NCBI RefSeq assembly: GCF_001592755.1
Contig: NZ_LUKF01000016.1
Coordinates: 519,324 to 583,323, forward strand
Direction: 5' to 3'
Source of the DNA: Bdellovibrio bacteriovorus
Lineage (GTDB): Bacteria; Bdellovibrionota; Bdellovibrionia; Bdellovibrionales; Bdellovibrionaceae
DNA length: 64,000 nucleotides
Every line of letters starts with the position of its first letter. Positions within the stretch are counted from its first letter, which is position 1. The position numbers and the translations under genes were made by a program. The notes under the pieces are model-generated. The model saw only the letters and a program-made list of their open reading frames with translations. It was not told the DNA's origin and did no database searches. Positions 26,027 to 34,706 of this stretch are shown one piece after another.

Positions 26027-29000
26027 ATGAGAGCCGGTACGTCACTTATTCTATGTCTCGTTTTTTTTGCCATGTCTGCGGTCCATGCGGCGCCGGCCTT
26101 ATTCACCTATCAAGGGCGTATCTTAAAAGCAGATGGTCAGGCCTTAGAACACAGCTCTGTCAGTTTTATTTTTGAAGTCACAAACCCTAACGGCACTTGT
26201 GTAATTTATCGTGAACAAAAAGACGGCATTAACATGGTGAACTCCAAGGGCGTCTTTGATGTGCCTATTGGTTCAGGCACAAAACTTTTTCCTGCCGATC
26301 CTTTCTATTCTCTCTTAGACGCTTTCAACAACGCCAAGACACATGATTGCGTCGGCGGGGCAACTTATTCGGCGTTATCCGGGGACATTCGCCTTCTTAA
26401 AGTTCAGTTTCATGATGGCAGTGGCTGGAAAGTCATTTCACCGTCGAATGAAATCCGCACAGTTCCTTTTTCCGCGTATGCTCATTCCTCTGAAAGATTG
26501 GGTACTAAAACGGAAAATGATTTCTTCGTCAAAACGGGATTGCCAGCCTGTTCTGCAGGTGAGTTCTTAAGCTGGGATGGAACGGCTTTAGGATGTGCAC
26601 CCGTCTCAGGAGCCAGCGGTGGCACCGTCACCAACGTGACTTCTGCTAACTCTTACATCACTGTTACCAGCGGAACTTCCACACCCCAACTGACGTTGAA
26701 TGTGGGCACGGGAGCGGGCACTGTCGCTGCCGGAAATGATTCACGCTTGAGCGATGCTCGTACGCCCACGGGAACTGCGAGTGGGGATCTTAGTGGCACT
26801 TATCCCAATCCTTCTGTTGCAAAAATTCAAAATGTGGCAGTTGCAAATGCGGCCCCTTCTGCAAATCAGTTTTTTAAATTTGATGGGTCTCAGTGGACTG
26901 GCTCTTCTATTGCAATTTCAGATGTTACGAACTTAAGTGCAACGCTCGCGACCTATAAAACGACGGCTTCGTTTAATACCGCCGTCGGCAGTGCGAACTG
27001 TGCGGCTCACCAAACTCCTTACTGGAATTCAGTGTCTGGTTCATTTCAGTGTCAGGCGATCAATGTTTCTGTTGCTGGAGACGTCAGCGGAACAATCGGC
27101 GCCGTTTCGGTTAATAAAATCAAAGGTGTCGACGTCGATACGACAGGCTTAACTTCGGGACAAGTTTTAAAATATGATGGAACTAAGTGGGCTCCGGCTA
27201 ATGACAGCAATGCTGGCGGCACCGTTACTAATATTGCAACGGGAACAGGTCTTAGTGGCGGACCTATTACTGCAACTGGAACTATTTCGTTAGCGAATAC
27301 GGCTGTGACTGCTGGATCTTATGGCTCGACGACCCAGGTGGGAACTTTTACGGTGGATGCTCAAGGACGCTTAACGGCGGCAAGCAACACCGCGATCGCA
27401 TTCCCCGTCACTTCGGTGGCAACAAAAACCGGAGCCGTCACTCTTGATTATGGTGATATCACTAGCGCTGCTTCAAAATATCTGACTTATCGTCCTAACA
27501 ATGTCGCCTGTACCGACGGTCAAACTTTGAAATGGGTGACGGCGAATTTACGCTGGGAATGTGCGAACGATACGGATACATCAAGTGGCGGAACCGTCAC
27601 CAATATCGCCACAGGTACGGGCCTGAGTGGTGGTCCGATTACTTCCACCGGAACTATTTCGCTTGCAAACACCGCAGTAACGGCGGGCTCCTATACTCGC
27701 GCAAATATCACTGTCGATGCCCAAGGCCGTTTAACTTCGGCAACAAATGGCGGCGCAATCAATCTTGCTACTGAAGTCACCGGCACCCTCCCTATTGCTA
27801 ACGGCGGTACGGGACAAACTTCAGCAACAGCCGCTTTTAACGCTCTTTCTCCTCTGACAACCAAGGGTGATCTTGTTGTTAACGATGGCACAAATGACAT
27901 TCGTCTGCCAGTGGGCACCAATGGACAAGTTCTTTCTGCAAACTCGGCACAAGCATCAGGCTTACAATGGGTGACACCTCCTAATGGAACTGTGACCAGC
28001 GTTTCAGGAACAGCTCCTATCGCCGTCGCAACGGGAACTTCAACGCCTGTTATTTCTATTAGTGATGCAACAACGAGTGCAAAAGGTGCCGTGCAAGTAG
28101 GCGCTGGTATTGCGGTCACTAGCGGTACTATCAGTGCCGATCCAGCCAATTTTCCAACGACAGTTCCCGTTTCTAAAGGTGGTACGGGAGCTACATCACT
28201 GACTGCAAACAGACTTCTCGCATCGAATGGAACCGGGTCCGCGGTCACGGCATTTAACTGCGCGGTCGGACAGCTTTTAACGTTTGATGGCACGGGAATG
28301 ATGACATGTACGTCGTTTGCTAATGGTTCCGTTTTTGTAAACGGTGGTAATTCATTCGCAGGCACAGCAACGTTGGGTACAAACGATGCGAATTCACTTG
28401 TTCTAGAAACTAACAACTCCGCTCGCATAACAATTCTTTCGGGCGGCAACGTCGGTATTAAAGAAGCTTCTCCGGCCGGCAACTTGCATATCACTGACGC
28501 CGCCGGCGCAGATATTCGCTTACAAGACAACAACGCAACAACTCCTGCGGCTCTTCGCATTCTTTCTGAAGGCGGTGTTAACTACATCGAATCCGGTGCA
28601 AACTTCACCTCGGGTTCCGCGGCGGATCTTCACTTCACGGATATGATGGGACAAAAGCGCTGGATGACGGTGAAAGCCAATGGTTGGGTGGGTATCGGTG
28701 ATACAACACCGTCCTCTCAACTAGAGGTCACAAGTCTGAGTACTAGTCCGACCGTCGTTGCACGATTTAATATGCTCCCGGTTCCAACAGCCGATGTCGC
28801 AGGAAACCTTCACGGCTCTTGGTCTACGATCACTCCTAACAATGGCTTCAACTATTCGGGATCTATTTATGGAGCCGTAAACCGAATCGAAACTGGAGCC
28901 AGTCAGACAGGTTCCATTAATGCCGCAGTAGGTACTACAGCTGACGTGTATAACAAATCGTCTTCCGCTATTGGCACTGCATCTGGTGTGTACGGAGCCG

Positions 29001-30157
29001 TCTTAAATACTTCAACCGGTTCCGTATCAGCGGCAAGAGCCGGCTACTTTACAGTTACTAACTCCGGAGGCGGGACCGTCAATAACGCCTATGGTATTTA
29101 CATTGACGGCATCGCAGGTACATCCAAATACGGGCTTTATCAGGCTGATGCCGCTGCCAACAATTACTTTGCTGGAAGATTAGGTGTGAACACGAATGCC
29201 CCTCTCGGCAACCTCCATATCGGAAGTAGCGGAACTGGCGCTTTCGCTTACTCTTCCTTTCAGATGGGAAGTGACGCCACAGCAACTCATAACTTCCATT
29301 GGGCAAACGAATATACGAATGGCGCGCGGTCACTACGTCTTTATAACGGCAACTTGGGTTCAGGCACTCCTTTAATGTCCGTGAATGCGGCTGGTGGAGT
29401 CACGATGGGTGAAGGAACAGGCGGAGCCGGACTTCTTTCATTGAAACCAGGAAACATCGACCACGTTTACTTGCAGTTATTCGCGCGAACGGCTTCTCCC
29501 AACACACGTTCTGCCTGGATAGGTTTTGGCGCCAATGCGACCATTGACCTTTCTGTGACCAATGAACTTGAAGGTGGCCAAATTTATTTCAATACAAAAT
29601 CCGGTGGAGCTCAAAGTGCTCGCATCATCTTCGCGGCAGATGGAACCGCTTACAAACCAGGCGGAGGCTCTTGGGCCGCCACTTCCGACGCTCGCCTTAA
29701 AACCGACATCAAAGATTTTAATCCGGGCCTTGACGAACTTCTTAAGGTTCATCCCGTGAGCTTCCGCTATAACGGTAAAGGTGGAACTGTTGACGATGGA
29801 AAACACTATATCGGGGTTATCGCACAAGAGTTAGCTCCGATTGCGCCTTACATGATTCAAAAAGAAAAGACGAAGATCAATAAGACGGACAAAGAAGAAT
29901 CTGAAATTTACAAAGTGGATCCTTCGGCCTTCACTTATATGTTGATCAATTCAATCAAACAACTGACTCAGAAGTTTTCGTCCTTCGAAAGCAAAGTGAA
30001 ATCCTTGTTTAACAATCATGAAGACCGCTTGGAAAACCTCGAAAAACAAATGGTTTTATTGCAAAAGCAAAATGAAGAACTGAAAAGACAGAACGAAGAA
30101 CTTATAAAGCATTTGAAGTCTCAAGGTGAGACGCGTGCTCCGGCTTCTTCTAAGTAA
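26027..30157 (+). CDS. Fibre protein 3: long adhesin with S74 chaperone (MAT-like)
   Basis: At 1376 residues this is the largest of the set. Signal peptide MRAGTSLILCLVFFAMSAVH, then the shared N-terminal domain, then the beta-fibre. Compared with fibre protein 2 it has an extra module of about 124 residues created by internal duplication. The distal part is different from fibre 2, with LHITDAAGADIRLQDNN and a segment (AVNRIETGASQTGSINAAVG, SGVYGAVLNTSTG) related to the distal part of fibre 4. The S74 chaperone begins at TSDARLKTDIKDFNPGLDEL (Ser1220) but belongs to another subtype than in fibres 1 and 2 (GVIAQELAPIAPYMIQKEKT). The protein ends in a strong coiled coil rich in QNEELKRQ repeats. 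Confidence 0.88.
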   Translation: MRAGTSLILCLVFFAMSAVHAAPALFTYQGRILKADGQALEHSSVSFIFEVTNPNGTCVIYREQKDGINMVNSKGVFDVPIGSGTKLFPADPFYSLLDAFNNAKTHDCVGGATYSALSGDIRLLKVQFHDGSGWKVISPSNEIRTVPFSAYAHSSERLGTKTENDFFVKTGLPACSAGEFLSWDGTALGCAPVSGASGGTVTNVTSANSYITVTSGTSTPQLTLNVGTGAGTVAAGNDSRLSDARTPTGTASGDLSGTYPNPSVAKIQNVAVANAAPSANQFFKFDGSQWTGSSIAISDVTNLSATLATYKTTASFNTAVGSANCAAHQTPYWNSVSGSFQCQAINVSVAGDVSGTIGAVSVNKIKGVDVDTTGLTSGQVLKYDGTKWAPANDSNAGGTVTNIATGTGLSGGPITATGTISLANTAVTAGSYGSTTQVGTFTVDAQGRLTAASNTAIAFPVTSVATKTGAVTLDYGDITSAASKYLTYRPNNVACTDGQTLKWVTANLRWECANDTDTSSGGTVTNIATGTGLSGGPITSTGTISLANTAVTAGSYTRANITVDAQGRLTSATNGGAINLATEVTGTLPIANGGTGQTSATAAFNALSPLTTKGDLVVNDGTNDIRLPVGTNGQVLSANSAQASGLQWVTPPNGTVTSVSGTAPIAVATGTSTPVISISDATTSAKGAVQVGAGIAVTSGTISADPANFPTTVPVSKGGTGATSLTANRLLASNGTGSAVTAFNCAVGQLLTFDGTGMMTCTSFANGSVFVNGGNSFAGTATLGTNDANSLVLETNNSARITILSGGNVGIKEASPAGNLHITDAAGADIRLQDNNATTPAALRILSEGGVNYIESGANFTSGSAADLHFTDMMGQKRWMTVKANGWVGIGDTTPSSQLEVTSLSTSPTVVARFNMLPVPTADVAGNLHGSWSTITPNNGFNYSGSIYGAVNRIETGASQTGSINAAVGTTADVYNKSSSAIGTASGVYGAVLNTSTGSVSAARAGYFTVTNSGGGTVNNAYGIYIDGIAGTSKYGLYQADAAANNYFAGRLGVNTNAPLGNLHIGSSGTGAFAYSSFQMGSDATATHNFHWANEYTNGARSLRLYNGNLGSGTPLMSVNAAGGVTMGEGTGGAGLLSLKPGNIDHVYLQLFARTASPNTRSAWIGFGANATIDLSVTNELEGGQIYFNTKSGGAQSARIIFAADGTAYKPGGGSWAATSDARLKTDIKDFNPGLDELLKVHPVSFRYNGKGGTVDDGKHYIGVIAQELAPIAPYMIQKEKTKINKTDKEESEIYKVDPSAFTYMLINSIKQLTQKFSSFESKVKSLFNNHEDRLENLEKQMVLLQKQNEELKRQNEELIKHLKSQGETRAPASSK
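27215..27754 (+). repeat. Tandem module duplication inside fibre gene 3
   Basis: The segment encoding GGTVTNIATGTGLSGGPIT occurs twice, starting at 27215 and at 27587, exactly 372 bases (124 codons) apart. Both copies continue into TGTISLANTAVTAGSY and VDAQGRLT. Fibre gene 2 has one copy. The two DNA copies differ at many synonymous sites, so the duplication is not recent. Confidence 0.8.
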
Positions 30158-30182
30158 AGTGCTTAGGAAAACATCAAATTCA

Positions 30183-30190
30183 ACCGATAA
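30183..30190 (+). promoter_or_regulatory. FliA-type -10 box for the small lipoprotein gene
   Basis: ACCGATAAG, 21 bases before the GTG start at 30212. TAGG lies at the expected -35 distance, a partial match. Here a leader with a strong ribosome site (GGAGGTGG) follows, unlike at the fibre genes. Confidence 0.6.
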
Positions 30191-30211
30191 GTATTATGTC
30201 GGAGGTGGTAC

Positions 30212-30502
30212 GTGAAAAATCTGATTCTCCTGACACTCTTGGTGTCTACAACTGTCGGTTGTTCGATGGAAGCTTCCTTAGAACAATTAGCGAAAGAAAT
30301 TCCGACAATTAAATTTCAAGATCCTGCAAAAACAACGGGCTTAGTCTCTGGTTCTACGCAAACAGGTACAGCTTCCGGTGGTGGCGTGACCTATCACGTA
30401 CAAAGCACCGTCGGTAACTATATGTCGGGAATTGAACAAACCACTTCAGACAACACTTATAAAGTCTATAGCTCCGTTCAAGGGGCTATCGTCTCTAACT
30501 AA
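30212..30502 (+). CDS. Small secreted lipoprotein
   Basis: 96 residues with a lipoprotein signal (MKNLILLTLLVSTTVGCSME; lipobox TVGC, lipidated Cys at position 17). The mature part is short, Ser/Thr/Gly-rich and without recognisable domains; it contains TQTGTASGGGVTYHVQSTVG. The start is a GTG preceded by GGAGGTGG. It lies between fibre genes 3 and 4 in the same direction and has its own CCGATAAG promoter, so it is probably expressed with the fibres and could be an outer-membrane partner for them. That link is inference from position and promoter only. Confidence 0.75.
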   Translation: MKNLILLTLLVSTTVGCSMEASLEQLAKEIPTIKFQDPAKTTGLVSGSTQTGTASGGGVTYHVQSTVGNYMSGIEQTTSDNTYKVYSSVQGAIVSN

Positions 30503-30596
30503 CTTAAAGTCCTTCTTGTTAAATTCATTTAAAGACAATAGATTCGTTCTCTTAGAGTCGTTACCCGGTTGTAATATATAGAATCCCTCATAATAA

Positions 30597-30604
30597 ACCG
30601 ATAA
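30597..30604 (+). promoter_or_regulatory. FliA-type -10 box for fibre gene 4
   Basis: ACCGATAAG ends nine bases before the ATG at 30614. TATA lies 16 bases upstream of the box, close to the TAAA-N15 arrangement. Confidence 0.62.
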
Positions 30605-30613
30605 GTCTTTAAT

Positions 30614-32998
30614 ATGAAAATCTTGAACGTTTCGGTTTTTTTCATGTCTCTAGTAGGGACTGCAACGACCTTCGCAGTTCCAGGTTCTCTAACCTATCAA
30701 GGAAGAATTAAAAATTCCGACGGACTTCCACTTGAAGTTAACGGCGTTCGCTTTGAATTTTCCATTACCAATCCCTCGGGCTCTTGCGTTCTCTATAAAG
30801 AAATATCTTCGGCGATTGATATGCGCAATTCTTCCGGCGTCTTTGACGTCCCTATCGGCACAGGCACAAAAAATTATCCCGTCGACCCAGGCTTCAAGCT
30901 GTTGAATGCCTTTAACAATGCCGTCACGTTAAATTGTGAAGGCGGAGGCACCTACGTCCCTATCGCTGATGACAAAAGACTTTTAAGAGTTCAATTCTAT
31001 GATGGCACAGGTTGGAAGCTCATCAGTCCCGACAGTGAGATCCGCAGTGTTCCTTTTGCCGGTCACGCACAGTATGCTGAGACCGCGCAAAAACTTGGCT
31101 CAAATACAGTCGCCGACTTTATTTTAAAATCCAGTGTGCCTCTTTGTGGTGCTGGTGAGTATCTTCGACATATTGCTCCCGCCGGCACATTTCAATGCAC
31201 AGTTCCCGTTGTGAATGGAAATGACGTCAGCGGAAATATTTCCGGTAGCTCTGCGGGCTTTACTGGAAATTTAAGCGGTGATGTTTCGGGAACTCAAAGT
31301 GCGACAAGCGTTGATAAAATCAAAGGCGTCGCCGTTAATATGACGGGCCTTGCTTCTGGAAAAGTTCTTAAATACAACGGAACAAATTGGGCACCTGCAG
31401 ATGATACGGATACCAATACCGATGATAAAATCCGCGGTGTCGATGTTTCTGCAACCACGCCGGTCAGTGGACAAGTTTTAGTTCACAACGGATCGGCTTG
31501 GGCTCCCCAATATTTTGGCATGGGACAATTGCGATCGACAGTCACGGGCACAGCTCAAGTTCCCGCTTCGTGTTCTACTGCCGATAAAACTTTGACTTGG
31601 AATTCAATCACGGACTCATTTGCTTGCACCACGATTGCGATCGCGAACACTCAAGTAACAGGCCTTGGAACAGCGGCTACGAAAAACTTCGGAACCTCTT
31701 CAGGAAATCTTGTAGAGCTTGATGGCACCGGAAGGATTCCGGCTTCACTTCTCCCCGCTTCTAGCGGAAACATTCTAGACGGCGGCAACAGCACTGGCGC
31801 CACCGTGAACGTCGGAACCAACGACGGACAGGCGCTAAGTTTCGAGACCAACAATTCGGCGCGAATGACTATCACCAGTGCCGGAGATATTGGAATTGGC
31901 ACGGCATCTCCCGGATATAGACTGCAAGTCAATAAAACTTCCAATGCTACGGCCGCTGGCAATATCGCCGCTTCTTTTAATTTCATGTGGGCGGCACCAA
32001 CAAGTTCCAGCGCAAGCACTTTTGTCGGTCAATACAACGGCGCTGAAAGCGATGGAACATCCGCCGCTATCACCGGTGGCATTTTAGCGCAGATCAACTA
32101 CACACATCACAACGGCTCAAACGCTTTAGATAAACTTGTTGCTTCATGGTCCGGTACTTACAATAAATCCTCAGCGACGGTGGGATCCTCACTAGCAGTT
32201 CAGGGTGAAGTGAATAACGATGCCTCGGGAATAATTTCGCAAGCGATAGGACTTCACTCACGCGTTAGAAATAACGGCAGTGGCTCAATCACAAATGCTT
32301 ATGGCGTCTATGTCGATGGCGTGCAAGGAACAAACAAGTGGTCCATCTACACGAATGATCCTACAGTGCCGTCGTACTTTGCCGGTTATGTGGGTATCGG
32401 AACGAACTCTCCAACAGCTCCACTGGATGTCGTCGGTGGCTCCGCTTATTTTACGCGCTCTCAGAATGACGCCTGGGGAAGTAACTTTGTTGTTCGCAAA
32501 GATCGAGCTGGCGCCATAGTTCAAAACGCAGATGAAGTGGGATACGTGAACTTTGCAGCGCATGACGGATCTACCTACAGAACCGGAGCTTCGATTGCCG
32601 CATTAGTTGACGGCGTTCCTGGCCTTAACGATATGCCGACCCGTCTTATCTTCGCCACAACTTCAGATGGTTTCAATGCTCCTGTCGAACGCATGCGAAT
32701 CACCAGTGGCGGTAACGTCGGCATTGGAACGACGAATCCTACAGAACGGTTGGACCTTGGCGGAGGTAATATCAAAATTGGCCACGAAATCGTCAGTGTA
32801 GCCCAGCCTGCGGGGGCCGCAGTAGGTTGGTATTTCGCCAGTTGCCCTGCGGGAAAATATGTGACCGGCGGTGCCTGTACGAGCGGATCTGGATCTATGG
32901 TTTTAAATTCGGACCTCACCCAGACTACTTACGGCTGTTATAAGCCGGATACTAGTTCCAACATCGTCGTTAAAGCGATTTGTATGAACGTTCGCTAA
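30614..32998 (+). CDS. Fibre protein 4: MAT-like fibre without S74 domain
   Basis: 794 residues. It has a signal peptide, the shared N-terminal domain (TYQGRIKNSDGLPLEVNGV, VFDVPIGTGTK, VQFYDGTGWKLISPDSEIRS) and a shorter beta-fibre with GVAVNMTGLASGKVLKYNGT. The distal part has a VDGVQGTNKWSIYTNDPT segment close to VDGIAGTSKYGLYQADAA in fibre 3, then GGNVGIGTTNPTERL. Instead of the S74 chaperone and coiled coil it ends in a small Cys-containing domain (CPAGKYVTGGACTSGSG... YGCYKP... ICMNVR). The reading frame closes with a normal stop and no S74 remnant is seen downstream, so this is a different C-terminal type and not an obvious truncation. It may rely on another protein for trimerisation. 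Confidence 0.85.
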   Translation: MKILNVSVFFMSLVGTATTFAVPGSLTYQGRIKNSDGLPLEVNGVRFEFSITNPSGSCVLYKEISSAIDMRNSSGVFDVPIGTGTKNYPVDPGFKLLNAFNNAVTLNCEGGGTYVPIADDKRLLRVQFYDGTGWKLISPDSEIRSVPFAGHAQYAETAQKLGSNTVADFILKSSVPLCGAGEYLRHIAPAGTFQCTVPVVNGNDVSGNISGSSAGFTGNLSGDVSGTQSATSVDKIKGVAVNMTGLASGKVLKYNGTNWAPADDTDTNTDDKIRGVDVSATTPVSGQVLVHNGSAWAPQYFGMGQLRSTVTGTAQVPASCSTADKTLTWNSITDSFACTTIAIANTQVTGLGTAATKNFGTSSGNLVELDGTGRIPASLLPASSGNILDGGNSTGATVNVGTNDGQALSFETNNSARMTITSAGDIGIGTASPGYRLQVNKTSNATAAGNIAASFNFMWAAPTSSSASTFVGQYNGAESDGTSAAITGGILAQINYTHHNGSNALDKLVASWSGTYNKSSATVGSSLAVQGEVNNDASGIISQAIGLHSRVRNNGSGSITNAYGVYVDGVQGTNKWSIYTNDPTVPSYFAGYVGIGTNSPTAPLDVVGGSAYFTRSQNDAWGSNFVVRKDRAGAIVQNADEVGYVNFAAHDGSTYRTGASIAALVDGVPGLNDMPTRLIFATTSDGFNAPVERMRITSGGNVGIGTTNPTERLDLGGGNIKIGHEIVSVAQPAGAAVGWYFASCPAGKYVTGGACTSGSGSMVLNSDLTQTTYGCYKPDTSSNIVVKAICMNVR

Positions 32999-33038
32999 AC
33001 TCAAGTCGAGTCGGGGCCGGCATTTCAGCAACGAGCCT

Positions 33039-33065
33039 TAAGTTTCATTTTAAGACAGCCGATAA
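33039..33065 (+). promoter_or_regulatory. FliA-type promoter before the secreted protein gene at 33098
   Basis: TAAG at 33039, 15 bases, then GCCGATAA: the -10 box is perfect and the -35 region reads TTAAGTTT, close to the consensus. The box ends 32 bases before the ATG, leaving a normal leader with AAGGG as ribosome site. This is the best sigma-28 match in the window. Confidence 0.75.
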
Positions 33066-33097
33066 AGCTTTTAGACAAACCATGGAAGGGTTTTCTT

Positions 33098-33811
33098 ATG
33101 AAGTTATTAACTCTTGTTCTGCTTCTTGCCGGTTTCACGATGAAATCACAAGCCGCCGATATCGCCATCGTGGATGTTCGCCGCAATATCACGATGTCTG
33201 AAGATGACACCGTCTACAAAGACTTCTACATCAACGCGGGTCCCTCTTCAGGATTGAAAAAGAATCTGGTGGTGACAGCCGTTCGTAAACTCAATATTCG
33301 TGATGCCAGTGGTGCCAACGCTGTTGGTGAAATCACGGTGCCGGTGGGACAGCTAAAAATCATCGCTGTTTACGACAAAGTCGCCGTGGCTCGCGAGTAC
33401 ACTCTTTTATCTCGTGATGAACTTCCGATGTTAGAGCAAATAGGAATAATGACTGGGGACCGCATCGACCTTCAGGGCTCGTTCATTGATAATTCTAAGC
33501 CCAAAGCAAAACGCAAAGTGGCAGAGTCCTCGGGTGAAGGGCCTACAGCATCGGCAACGGTGGTCGCGGTCACTGTCGCTCCTTCAGCAACGGCTTTACC
33601 CACAGTGACGGGAGCTCTTTCCCCTGCCACGGCGGCCCCTACTGGAACAAACCCTGTAGTTTCTGCCAACACGAAAGCGAATAGTCTCCTTTCTGCCGCA
33701 ACTAATAGCAGTTCAGCCTCTGCTGCCCCTGCGGCCGCGGCATCCTCGGCTCCGGCCGGGGAAACCCTTGAAAAAACGGCGGATTCTGGTAACAACACTC
33801 TTCATGAGTGA
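33098..33811 (+). CDS. Secreted protein with Ala/Pro/Thr-rich tail
   Basis: 237 residues. Signal peptide MKLLTLVLLLAGFTMKSQA, then a compact strand-rich domain of about 120 residues (DIAIVDVRRNITMSEDD... VVTAVRKLNIRDASGAN... VGQLKIIAVYDKVAVAREY). The rest is low-complexity, rich in Ala, Pro, Ser and Thr, ending in EKTADSGNNTLHE. The globular part looks like small periplasmic assembly domains with a SH3-like or FlgT-like feel, but I cannot assign a family. The sigma-28 promoter suggests flagellar or attack-phase expression. The last eight bases overlap prmA. Confidence 0.75.
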   Translation: MKLLTLVLLLAGFTMKSQAADIAIVDVRRNITMSEDDTVYKDFYINAGPSSGLKKNLVVTAVRKLNIRDASGANAVGEITVPVGQLKIIAVYDKVAVAREYTLLSRDELPMLEQIGIMTGDRIDLQGSFIDNSKPKAKRKVAESSGEGPTASATVVAVTVAPSATALPTVTGALSPATAAPTGTNPVVSANTKANSLLSAATNSSSASAAPAAAASSAPAGETLEKTADSGNNTLHE

Positions 33812-34706
33812 CAATTCTTATTTCCGCGTTCGTCTAAGCCAAGTTCCAGCAGAGCTGGAAGACATCATCACCACACATAGTTTTGAATGTGGAGCCTCTG
33901 GAGTGACAGAGGCTTTGGCTTTTATTCAGCCAGATCTTACCTACGATCCTAAACTTCTTCACGTCCGCTCTCACGAAGTGGATGTGTTCTTCCCCGAAAA
34001 ACCAGCACAGAATTTCTTTGATGGCCTTCTTGAAATCAACGGCGGCATCAAATGGAATATCTTTGAAGAAGAAAACAAAGACTGGCTTGAGGAATGGAAA
34101 AAAGGTTTTAAACCTTTCAAGCTCGTCGGTGATTTCTGGGTTGTTCCAAGCTGGTTGCAGCCTCCTGAAGAATGCAAACACGCGATCTTTATCGATCCGG
34201 GCATGGCATTTGGAACCGGCACTCATGCGACCACACAGATGATGGCTTTCTTTATTCATAAACTCGCTGAAAAATATAAAAACGACGTGAAAGAGTGGGC
34301 TCTTCTTGATGTCGGGACAGGCACCGCGATTTTGGCGATGCTTGCGCAAATGAGCGGCATGGGTCTTGTTACTGGAATCGAGATTGATCCGGAAGCACGC
34401 CGTGTGGCTCGTGAAAATGTGAAGTTGAATAAACTTGAACAAATCGACATTCCCGAAACACAGATTGAAGATATGCGCTCTCAATACGATGTCGTGGTTG
34501 CGAACATCATCGATGGTGTTCTGATCAACATCAAATCGGATCTTCTTCGTGTGCTAAAACCAGGTGGTCATATTCTTCTGACAGGTATTTTAGAAGAACG
34601 TGATAACCACTTCTTTGAAAAGTTCATGGAAAACTCAGGCCTCACCGTTCTTCGCCGTTTAGAAAAAGACGAGTGGGTTGGATACTGGGCGCAGTCAAAA
34701 GCATGA
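33804..34706 (+). CDS. prmA: Ribosomal protein L11 methyltransferase PrmA
   Basis: SAM-dependent enzyme that methylates ribosomal protein L11. The ATG at 33804 (MSDNSYFRVRLSQVP) overlaps the upstream stop; a TTG start at 33768 would add an unlikely 12 residues. The N-terminal substrate-binding domain leads to the linker WLEEWKKGFKPFKLVGDFWV. The family motif IDPGMAFGTGTHATTQMM and the SAM-binding loop ALLDVGTGTAILAMLA follow. DVVVANIIDGVLI is the catalytic NxxA-type motif. The length of 300 residues is normal. It begins a housekeeping run with rsmE, an RDD protein and the heptose adenylyltransferase, each overlapping or a few bases apart. Confidence 0.92.
   Translation: MSDNSYFRVRLSQVPAELEDIITTHSFECGASGVTEALAFIQPDLTYDPKLLHVRSHEVDVFFPEKPAQNFFDGLLEINGGIKWNIFEEENKDWLEEWKKGFKPFKLVGDFWVVPSWLQPPEECKHAIFIDPGMAFGTGTHATTQMMAFFIHKLAEKYKNDVKEWALLDVGTGTAILAMLAQMSGMGLVTGIEIDPEARRVARENVKLNKLEQIDIPETQIEDMRSQYDVVVANIIDGVLINIKSDLLRVLKPGGHILLTGILEERDNHFFEKFMENSGLTVLRRLEKDEWVGYWAQSKA

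Noticed and set aside
27691..28560. Long open frame on the minus strand inside fibre gene 3 (289 residues)
   Set aside because: It mirrors the same repeats as in fibre gene 2, which shows that it is a by-product of codon use and not a conserved gene.
7076..32998. Prophage origin of the S74 fibre genes
   Set aside because: No capsid, terminase, integrase, holin or attachment sites are nearby, and the proteins have signal peptides, which phage tail fibres lack.
33768..33803. Upstream TTG start for prmA
   Set aside because: It adds 12 basic residues not seen in the family and overlaps the low-complexity tail of the upstream gene; the ATG at 33804 fits better.
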